A program made the translations under genes and the position numbers. Below are positions 5,363-11,183 of a stretch of DNA of 11,183 nt, piece after piece (positions within the stretch are counted from its first letter, which is position 1; every line of letters begins with the position of its first letter). The stretch is from positions 2,068-13,250 of the forward strand of contig DNLQ01000131.1 of assembly GCA_003488415.1 (NCBI GenBank), given 5' to 3'. The notes under the pieces are model-generated. The model saw nothing but the letters and a program-made list of their open reading frames with translations, was not told the origin of the DNA and did not search any database. Source of the stretch: Ruminococcus sp. Lineage in GTDB: Bacteria; Bacillota; Clostridia; Oscillospirales; Ruminococcaceae.

Positions 5363-6280
5363 ATGGGAAAGGTATCCGTTGCAGAGATCAAGGAACTGAT
5401 GAAGTCCACAGGCGTTGGCATGATGGACTGTAAGAAGGCTCTCGAGGAGAACGATGGCGATATGGACAAGGCTATCGAGTTCCTGAGAGAAAAAGGACTC
5501 GCTACACAGGCTAAGAAGAGCGGCAGAGCTGCTGCTGAGGGCGTAGTTGCCGCAGTAGTAGAGGGCAATACAGGCGTGCTGCTCGAGGTAAATACAGAGA
5601 CTGACTTCGCTGCCAACACAGACGATATCAGAAACTTTGTTGCAAATGTTGCAAAGACTATCATTGAGAAGAATCCTGCTGACGTTGAGGCTCTCAAGGA
5701 GTGCCCCATCAGCGGCGGTACAGGTACAGTAGGCGAGGCTCTTACAGAGCTGGCTGGTATGAAGATCCGTGAGAACATCGTTATCCGCCGTTTCGTAAGA
5801 ATGGAAGGCGCTCTCGCTTCATACATCCACAACGGCGGCAGCATCGGTGTTATGGTAAAGATGGACACAGATCTTTCTGCTGACCAGGTAGCTGCTATCG
5901 GTAAGGACGTTGCTATGCAGTCCGCAGCTCTCAATGCTCCCTATCTCTGCCGTGAGCAGGTTCCTGCTGAGGTGATCGAGAAGGAGAAGGAGATCATGAT
6001 GGCTCAGATGGCTGAGGATCCCAAGATGGCAAGCAAGCCTGAGCAGGTAAGAGCTAAGATCGTTGAGGGTAAGGTAGGCAAGTTCTACACAGAGAACTGC
6101 CTCCTTGAGCAGGCTTTCGTAAAGGACGACAAGATGTCCGTTCAGGGTTACATTGACGCTGAGGCAAAGAAGCTGGGCGGTTCTGTCAAGGTAACAGACG
6201 TTATCCGTTACGAGAGAGGCGAGGGAATCGAGAAGAAGGAAGATAACCTTGCAGACGAGATCGCCAAGATGATCAAGTAA
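5363..6280 (+). CDS. tsf: Translation elongation factor Ts
   Basis: A 305-residue EF-Ts, the nucleotide exchange factor that releases GDP from EF-Tu. The N-terminal UBA-like helix bundle (1-55) carries the family signature KELMKSTGVGMMDCKKAL (10-27). The core has the TDF motif (80-82, NTETDFAANTDD) that contacts EF-Tu at its nucleotide site; the usual TDFVAKN is here TDFAANT. Two core subdomains follow, with the conserved EQAFVKDD segment near residue 250. Length is slightly above the Bacillus form. AGGAGGT (5349-5355) lies seven bases before the ATG. It sits directly behind rpsB, past the hairpin at 5294-5333, and ends in its own terminator at 6294. Confidence 0.98.
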   Translation: MGKVSVAEIKELMKSTGVGMMDCKKALEENDGDMDKAIEFLREKGLATQAKKSGRAAAEGVVAAVVEGNTGVLLEVNTETDFAANTDDIRNFVANVAKTIIEKNPADVEALKECPISGGTGTVGEALTELAGMKIRENIVIRRFVRMEGALASYIHNGGSIGVMVKMDTDLSADQVAAIGKDVAMQSAALNAPYLCREQVPAEVIEKEKEIMMAQMAEDPKMASKPEQVRAKIVEGKVGKFYTENCLLEQAFVKDDKMSVQGYIDAEAKKLGGSVKVTDVIRYERGEGIEKKEDNLADEIAKMIK

Positions 6281-6293
6281 GATATATGATCGG

Positions 6294-6326
6294 AGCGGCA
6301 GGGGGGACTCTGCCGCTTTTTGTTTT
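6294..6326 (+). terminator. Intrinsic terminator after tsf
   Basis: AGCGGCAG (6294-6301) pairs with CTGCCGCT (6310-6317) around a G-rich 8-base loop, followed by TTTTTGTTTT. It ends the rpsB-tsf transcript 13 bases past the stop codon. Any expression of the next gene from this direction needs read-through. Confidence 0.85.
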
Positions 6327-6345
6327 CCGCACTACGGAGGTTTAT

Positions 6346-7044
6346 ATGAAATTAAAGACAAGGATCCTGATTTTTATTATATTCGCCGGAATACTGATGG
6401 CGCTTGCAGGCTTTGATGACGCTATGCTGGTGATGAAGGGCGATGTTATTGATCTTAACGATTCCGAGATCACCGACTACGAGCAGGACACCCTGATAAA
6501 AGGCAATATATATTTCCCTGTAGGCTGCATAGCTACAAAAGAAGAGTCACACACTGTTTACGGCATACCTGCCGGCAAGACAACGACTCATTACTACCTT
6601 GTATGCAACGTTGATCATGACAGCTATGATACGTACATGAACAGCGATCAGGAGGAGCTTAATGACTTCTATGTCATCTTCTCAACTTCCGACGAAGAGA
6701 TGATAGACCGGATCGACAAACTGAGCGATGAGTGGGATGAATACCTTGAAAAGCAGGATAACGGCGACAGGAGTGCCGTATACCCTTCCACTGAGGTCAG
6801 CTTCCAGGGCAGACTTGCTCCTCAGCCCGGTGAGGAGGACTATATCAAGTACCGTGACGAATGCTTTGAGGAGTGGGAGTTCAAGCCCACTGAGGTAGCA
6901 ACTTACCGTATAAGGGACGGCAAGCTCGGACTGCCTGCCGTACTTCTCTTCTTCGGAGGCGTACTGCTGACCGTTGGCGGCATCGCTGCAAGCATCATAT
7001 CTTTTATCAGCGGCAGAAAAAAGCGTGAGACCGAGTTCTATTAA
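6346..7044 (+). CDS. Two-pass membrane protein of unknown function
   Basis: A 232-residue protein starting at 6346, where CGGAGG lies five bases upstream; an earlier in-frame ATG at 6286 falls before the tsf terminator and has no ribosome site. Residues 5-22 are an N-terminal membrane helix and about 195-221 a second one, followed by a short basic tail (GRKKRETEFY). The roughly 170 residues between are acidic and probably outside the membrane. They include ATKEESHTVYGIPAG and TTTHYYLV (about 65-88) and an Asp/Glu-rich region. I do not recognise the family. No catalytic motif, lipobox or sorting signal is visible. No promoter is convincing in the 65-base gap after tsf, so it may depend on read-through of the tsf terminator. 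It is followed by a terminator at 7095. Confidence 0.85.
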   Translation: MKLKTRILIFIIFAGILMALAGFDDAMLVMKGDVIDLNDSEITDYEQDTLIKGNIYFPVGCIATKEESHTVYGIPAGKTTTHYYLVCNVDHDSYDTYMNSDQEELNDFYVIFSTSDEEMIDRIDKLSDEWDEYLEKQDNGDRSAVYPSTEVSFQGRLAPQPGEEDYIKYRDECFEEWEFKPTEVATYRIRDGKLGLPAVLLFFGGVLLTVGGIAASIISFISGRKKRETEFY

Positions 7045-7059
7045 GCTGCGGAAAAGACT

Positions 7060-7075
7060 GTTACAATTTGGTAAC
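7060..7075. repeat. Small inverted repeat GTTAC/GTAAC
   Basis: GTTAC (7060-7064) and GTAAC (7071-7075) are separated by six bases, and GACTG occurs on both sides (7056-7060 and 7076-7080). It could be a small hairpin in the 3' tail of the membrane-protein mRNA. It is too short to assign. Confidence 0.25.
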
Positions 7076-7094
7076 GACTGTTTAAACAATCAAG

Positions 7095-7142
7095 AGCCTG
7101 TATTTTTGTGAGAAATACACAATTATACAGGCTTATCTTTAT
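7095..7142 (+). terminator. Intrinsic terminator after the membrane-protein gene
   Basis: AGCCTGTAT (7095-7103) pairs with ATACAGGCT (7125-7133). Inside, after a TT/TT internal loop, TTGTG (7106-7110) pairs with CACAA (7118-7122) over a 7-base loop. A T-rich stretch (TATCTTTATTTAT) follows. A rival inner pairing, GTATTT (7100-7105) with AAATAC (7113-7118), is also possible. Confidence 0.75.
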
Positions 7143-7153
7143 TTATAACACCG

Positions 7154-7182
7154 TTGAAGTTTTTGGCTGGATATGTTATAAT
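7154..7182 (+). promoter_or_regulatory. Promoter of the MoxR-DUF58-transglutaminase operon
   Basis: TTGAAG (7154-7159), 17-base spacer, TATAAT (7177-7182), with TGT before the -10. The stretch TATGTTATAAT is identical to that in the rpsB promoter. The start would be near 7189, giving a leader of about 32 bases. No operator is evident. Confidence 0.82.
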
Positions 7183-7220
7183 GATTTTGTGTATTTTACA
7201 GAGAATAACGAGGTATATAT

Positions 7221-8153
7221 ATGAATGAAAAGATCAAGAGAATCACTGATTCAATAGGAAAGGTCATCGTCGGAAAAGACGATACCGTTCTGAGACTCGT
7301 TGCTGCTATGCTTTGCGAAGGACATATCCTCCTGGAGGACGTTCCCGGTGTCGGCAAAACACAGCTTATAACTGCACTTTCCCGTTCGATAGGCGGCAGC
7401 TTTAACCGCATTCAGCTCACTCCTGACGTTATGCCCTCGGATATCGCAGGATTTACTATGCTCGACCAGAAGACCGGGGAGTTCGTCTACCGTGACGGTG
7501 CAGTAATGTGTAATTTTCTTCTGGCTGACGAGATAAACCGTGCTTCTCCCAAAGTGCAGTCCGCACTGCTGGAGGCTATGGAGGAGAGACAGATCTCACT
7601 GGATGGCGTTACTCATGTGCTGCCGAAGCCCTTCCTGGTAATGGCTACACAGAACCCGGTCGAGACCTACGGTACCTTCCATCTGCCGGAAGCTCAGATG
7701 GACCGCTTCTTCATGAAGCTGTCAATGGGCTATCCCACCGCCGAGGAGGAACTGCGTATACTGGAGCGTACAGAAATGCACAATCCCATCACCAATATCG
7801 AAGCTCCTGCCATGACCGCCGAAGATGTAGTCGCAATGCAGGAGGAGGTGCGCAGTGTACGTGTCACAGAACAGGTTAAGGAGTACATAGTGTGCATCGT
7901 GAGTGCTACAAGAGGCGACAGGAACACTTCACTGGGCATCAGTCCCAGAGGAAGCATCGCACTGTATAAGGCTGCAAAGGCTTTCGCCTATATCTATGAG
8001 AGAGATTATGTCACACCTGATGATGTGAAGAATACAGCAGTTTCCGTGCTGGCACACCGTATCATTCTCTCCCCTCAGGGAAGAAGCGAGTACGGCAGCA
8101 ATGAGGCTTATGTCCGGCACATAATAGATACAGCCGAAGTTCCGGCAATGTGA
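7221..8153 (+). CDS. MoxR-family AAA+ ATPase
   Basis: A 310-residue ATPase of the MoxR family. Walker A is PGVGKT (42-47), Walker B is FLLADE (99-104) followed by the family-typical INRASPKVQSALLEAMEE. Sensor 1 is N145 in MATQNP, and an arginine-finger candidate is R162 in EAQMDRF. The lid subdomain follows at about 200-310, with SPRGSIALYKAAKA holding the sensor 2 arginine. MoxR proteins act as chaperones that assemble or activate partner complexes, often with DUF58 and transglutaminase-like partners as here. The substrate is unknown. The start has a modest GAGG ribosome site ten bases upstream. First gene of a three-gene run with gaps of 4 and 3 bases; no internal promoter or terminator seen. 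Confidence 0.95.
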   Translation: MNEKIKRITDSIGKVIVGKDDTVLRLVAAMLCEGHILLEDVPGVGKTQLITALSRSIGGSFNRIQLTPDVMPSDIAGFTMLDQKTGEFVYRDGAVMCNFLLADEINRASPKVQSALLEAMEERQISLDGVTHVLPKPFLVMATQNPVETYGTFHLPEAQMDRFFMKLSMGYPTAEEELRILERTEMHNPITNIEAPAMTAEDVVAMQEEVRSVRVTEQVKEYIVCIVSATRGDRNTSLGISPRGSIALYKAAKAFAYIYERDYVTPDDVKNTAVSVLAHRIILSPQGRSEYGSNEAYVRHIIDTAEVPAM

Positions 8154-8157
8154 GCCC

Positions 8158-9384
8158 ATGGCAAAAGAGAAAAAACAGAAGGACAACAGGAACACAGAGC
8201 CTTCATCCCGGATGGATGGAGTGAAGAGCGTCGCAGCTGCTTTAGCGGTCGCCTTCCTGCTGTATGTATTTACATTTTTCGTAGACGGCGAAATGGGCAT
8301 CATACTCATGGCGTTCATTATATTTGCGCCGCTTATCTCCCTGGCTATGGCACTTTATGCACGCAAGCGCATACGCATCACTATCGACTGCGACGGCTAT
8401 GTGCAGAAAGGCAGCAGCATTGATGCTGTTGTGACCGTCGAGAAGACAGGAGTCTTCCCGCTGGCAATAGTAGAGATATGTCCCCGTGCTTCCGAGGTGT
8501 TCGGGGGCTGGGACAAGAATTACCGACTGTCCCTGGCTATGGCGGATAAAAAGACGTTCGTCTGTCCTGCCGAGGCTCTTATAGGAGGCAACGGAGAGCT
8601 TTCCATACCCGTGGCTTACTCCTGCGGATTTCTGGGCTTCATGAAGTTCAGGCTGAAGGAGAAGGGACAGCTCCCGGAGTCCAGGAGCGTAGGCGTTATC
8701 CCGCCTGTTCCGGAGATAAAGACATCCTCGCAGCTTTTCCGCAGCATCGCAGATATAGTAATGACCTCTGACGAGGAAGAGAACGATACTGCGTTGTTGT
8801 TTTCAGCCAACACCTCTCCCGGCTATGAGCACAGGGAGTATGTTGAAGGAGATCCGCTGAAGCGTGTGAACTGGAAGCTCAGTTCCAAGAAAAATAAGAT
8901 GATGGTGAGACTGGATGAGGCAGTTGCTTCAGTACAGCCGACACTTGCACTCGACCTCTACCGCAGCAGCTCTGCCGATCCGGTGTCAGCCGCTGTGCAG
9001 GAGGAATCACTGCTGCGGTCAGTCTTCGGACTTATGGGACTTATGATAAAGCAGGGAATTTCCTGTACCTTCATTTACAGGAATTCCGCCGGAGAAACGG
9101 TATGTGAGAATGTTGACCATATCGACTCGCCCTCCCAGCTCCTTATGAAGGTGCTGGCAGTAAAGGTGAAGCCGGATGAAAGACTCAGTCCGTCAGTGCT
9201 GTCAGATCAGACCTGCGCCTGTGTTATCGCATCCACGAACTTTACCGGCGACTTTACCGCACTTACTGATATTTTTCCCGACAGTGAGACTGTGAGCCTT
9301 ATCGCTCCGTCCCCTGACTGCATAAACCCCACCGCAATACATATGTGGTATCTTGACGGTGAGAATAACTTCAAAATGGTGTAA
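8158..9384 (+). CDS. DUF58-domain membrane protein
   Basis: A 408-residue protein. After a charged N-terminus (1-22) come two membrane helices (about 23-42 and 46-68), then a beta-rich region (about 70-190) and the DUF58 core. The DUF58 hallmark is REYVEGDPLKRVNWKLSSKK (226-245), which matches the family R-x-Y-x-x-G-D-x-x-(K/R)-R-(I/V)-x-W consensus. The C-terminal part has a von Willebrand A-like fold in related proteins (inferred, not clear by eye). DUF58 proteins are frequent partners of MoxR ATPases; their biochemical role is not settled. Start is four bases after the MoxR stop with no good ribosome site, so translation probably depends on re-initiation by ribosomes finishing MoxR. Confidence 0.92.
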   Translation: MAKEKKQKDNRNTEPSSRMDGVKSVAAALAVAFLLYVFTFFVDGEMGIILMAFIIFAPLISLAMALYARKRIRITIDCDGYVQKGSSIDAVVTVEKTGVFPLAIVEICPRASEVFGGWDKNYRLSLAMADKKTFVCPAEALIGGNGELSIPVAYSCGFLGFMKFRLKEKGQLPESRSVGVIPPVPEIKTSSQLFRSIADIVMTSDEEENDTALLFSANTSPGYEHREYVEGDPLKRVNWKLSSKKNKMMVRLDEAVASVQPTLALDLYRSSSADPVSAAVQEESLLRSVFGLMGLMIKQGISCTFIYRNSAGETVCENVDHIDSPSQLLMKVLAVKVKPDERLSPSVLSDQTCACVIASTNFTGDFTALTDIFPDSETVSLIAPSPDCINPTAIHMWYLDGENNFKMV

Positions 9385-9387
9385 ACT

Positions 9388-11183
9388 ATGCCCGTAAATA
9401 AAGAAAATAACCGTACCGGCAGCCGTCATGGTCTGTTGATGACTCTTGCCGATCCGGTGCTGCTGTTCACAGTGCTGGTCATGATGGCACTTATGTTCCA
9501 CTACAGGGACAGAACCACCACAGCCGAGGAGCTGAGTGAGTTTCAGCAGACCATGCACGACCTGAAAGGCTGCTGGGGTTACGGTATCATAAGCTATATT
9601 GCAAGCTGGGTGATGTTCCGGCTGTTCGATTTCATGCAGAAGCATAAAGTGATCGGATCGCTGCTGTATCTTATACTCCTCTTTGTTACCTTCAGAAGCG
9701 CCGAGCTGTGTATGAACAGAGGTGAGAAGGATTACCCTCTCAGCTGGACTGTATGGGCTTTCACTCCTCAGGATATCATGGAGTACAACAAATTCTATGC
9801 CCTGACGATGTTCATACTCTTCCTGGTGTTCATGGCTTCGGTCATATACTACTTCAACAGAGTGCGCTACAGGATACTGATGAATTTCCTTATATTCATC
9901 ATACCATTTGCTGTATACGGCAAGGAAGATGAACAGATGCCCATAGGCTTCATCATACTCATGGCTGTAGGATACGTGCTGCTGATGGTCACATCCCGTC
10001 AGCTCCTTGAAAGTGAGAGGACTGTAGTTGCCGGAAAGGCTGAAACCTGGAAGACGGTTGGTGTGTATGCTGTACTTTTCGCAGTGATATCCACGATCAT
10101 CCCAAAGCCCTATGTGGAAGCCGACAGAAGCTACCTTGAAGGACTTATCAGCAATGCTGAGGGCTTCACCGACAGACTCAATGCCATGCTGAATGTATTC
10201 CGTGATACTACGGACGGAGATATGTTCCGGCAGAATCTCGGAAATACTACGGTATACTACAGCAACGCTTCGGAGCCGATGCAGATCAAGGACACAACAT
10301 TGTCCACATATGACTACGCTACAGACAGTTGGGGATCATCCAATCTTGATTCACTCTATTCAAATATAGGGGCGACTCCTGTGAATCTGTGGACTCAGGG
10401 AGTCGTGGCAAACGCATTGTTCATGGCTGCCGGACTGGACAGCAGTTTTGCTGAGAAGTACGGTCTTGAGGAGTATGCAGGAGTAACTCTTCCCGAACCG
10501 GAGGCAAAGGAAGTTACATTCTATAACATACATCCCGGTGGGATCTATATGCCCGTTCCTGCCGGAGCAAGATCGCTGACCGGCACTACATACGGCAACA
10601 ATATATGCAGGATGCGCTCAGGAGCGCTGCTTGCCACTGACAACGATCAGTTCGGTATTAACGAGCAGTTCACATTCTCCTACATCCCGGAGGGATTCTT
10701 TGACAACGCAGATAACGCCAAGGCGGTGGATATGCTCAGCCATATCGAGGACTATCCCGGTATGCTGGAGGATGCGCGGACGGTGATGGATGTAGCTAAT
10801 TACAGATATCAAGGCGATGACGAGGAATACGAGGACAAACTCTTTGAGGCTTTGAATATAATCGAGACCAACAGCAGGCTGATCGGCGATTACTACAGTA
10901 TACTGCTGGATTACGGCGATAATCAGCAGATCCGTGAGCTGGCAGAGGAAATAACCTCCGGATGTGCGACCGATTATGAAAAGGCAGAGGCACTGGAGTA
11001 TTACTTCTACAACAACGGCTACAGGTATGACCTGAAGTACGTAAAGAGCAAGGGCGAGAATGTTGTGGATTTCTTGTTCGATACGAAGGTGGGCGTGTGC
11101 TATGAATACGCCACGGCTATGGTGCTTATGGCAAGGTCAATAGGCATACCGGCACGCTTCTGTGAGGGCTACAATATGAAAAC
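9388..11183 (+). CDS. Multi-pass membrane protein with transglutaminase-like domain (3' end missing)
   Basis: The frame stays open from ATG 9388 to the window edge (598 codons). It starts three bases after the DUF58 stop, with no clear ribosome site, so coupled translation is likely. About seven membrane helices are visible: roughly 22-38, 62-80, 88-102, 136-156, 163-177, 185-202 and 222-240. A long, probably extracellular region follows. At about 525-598 a transglutaminase-like core begins: GYRYDLK, then DTKVGVCYEYATAMVLMARS and GIPARFCEGYN, with the catalytic Cys at 571. The His and Asp of the triad would lie beyond the window. This is the TgpA/YebA-like arrangement (membrane bundle plus papain-fold domain) found beside MoxR and DUF58. 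It may cross-link, cleave or modify peptides outside the membrane; the actual reaction is unknown. Confidence 0.92.
   Translation, partial: MPVNKENNRTGSRHGLLMTLADPVLLFTVLVMMALMFHYRDRTTTAEELSEFQQTMHDLKGCWGYGIISYIASWVMFRLFDFMQKHKVIGSLLYLILLFVTFRSAELCMNRGEKDYPLSWTVWAFTPQDIMEYNKFYALTMFILFLVFMASVIYYFNRVRYRILMNFLIFIIPFAVYGKEDEQMPIGFIILMAVGYVLLMVTSRQLLESERTVVAGKAETWKTVGVYAVLFAVISTIIPKPYVEADRSYLEGLISNAEGFTDRLNAMLNVFRDTTDGDMFRQNLGNTTVYYSNASEPMQIKDTTLSTYDYATDSWGSSNLDSLYSNIGATPVNLWTQGVVANALFMAAGLDSSFAEKYGLEEYAGVTLPEPEAKEVTFYNIHPGGIYMPVPAGARSLTGTTYGNNICRMRSGALLATDNDQFGINEQFTFSYIPEGFFDNADNAKAVDMLSHIEDYPGMLEDARTVMDVANYRYQGDDEEYEDKLFEALNIIETNSRLIGDYYSILLDYGDNQQIRELAEEITSGCATDYEKAEALEYYFYNNGYRYDLKYVKSKGENVVDFLFDTKVGVCYEYATAMVLMARSIGIPARFCEGYNMK

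Noticed and set aside
6286..6345. Upstream ATG at 6286 for the membrane protein
   Set aside because: It lies before the tsf terminator, has no ribosome site, and adds a low-complexity Gly-rich lead before a normal membrane-anchor start at 6346.
7221..11183. MoxR operon as a phage-defence system
   Set aside because: No nuclease, vWA-effector pair or defence hallmark is visible; the MoxR, DUF58, transglutaminase order is a common chromosomal set.
1..11183. CRISPR arrays, insertion sequences, tRNA or rRNA genes
   Set aside because: No regularly spaced repeats, transposase motifs, terminal inverted repeats or RNA-gene signatures were seen on either strand.

Overview
The window looks like chromosome from an anaerobic, plant-fibre-degrading Firmicute close to Ruminococcus (Oscillospiraceae). 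The evidence is a secreted CotH protein ending in a type I dockerin (the cellulosome plug-in module), an SPATGD-type sortase sorting signal, strong purine-rich Shine-Dalgarno sites, and sigma-A promoters with 17-base spacers and often an extended -10. The genus is an inference from these traits; no rRNA is present.

Layout. 63-2099 (+): a 678-residue secreted CotH-kinase-fold protein with a C-terminal dockerin. Its 3' end overlaps by 10 bases the end of a convergent minus-strand pair (2090-3789): a glycerol-1-phosphate-dehydrogenase-like protein and a HAD phosphatase, coupled by an ATGA overlap and read from a near-consensus promoter at 3824-3852. The likely terminator of the CotH transcript lies inside the antisense HAD gene (2282-2308). 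3790-4164 holds that minus-strand promoter, a possible 15-codon ORF, a consensus plus-strand promoter (3972-4000) and a strongly foldable leader of about 155 bases with mutually exclusive helices. The leader precedes a 49-residue protein (4165-4314) that is essentially a lone sortase sorting signal.

Then comes a translation block: rpsB (4528-5277) with its own promoter and a foldable leader, an attenuator-like hairpin, tsf (5363-6280) and an intrinsic terminator. After it are an unrecognised two-pass membrane protein (6346-7044), another terminator, a fresh promoter, and a tight three-gene operon (7221 to beyond the window end): MoxR-type AAA+ ATPase, DUF58 protein, and a multi-pass membrane protein with a transglutaminase-like domain cut off by the window edge.

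How the genes work together. rpsB and tsf are ordinary translation genes. MoxR, DUF58 and the transglutaminase-like protein form a widespread bacterial set thought to act at the membrane, with the ATPase as a chaperone. The dehydrogenase and phosphatase are probably a two-step module on a glycerol-phosphate-like metabolite, though the exact product is unknown. The least explained part is 3886-4368: the structured leader, the sorting-signal miniprotein and an 8-base-arm inverted repeat.
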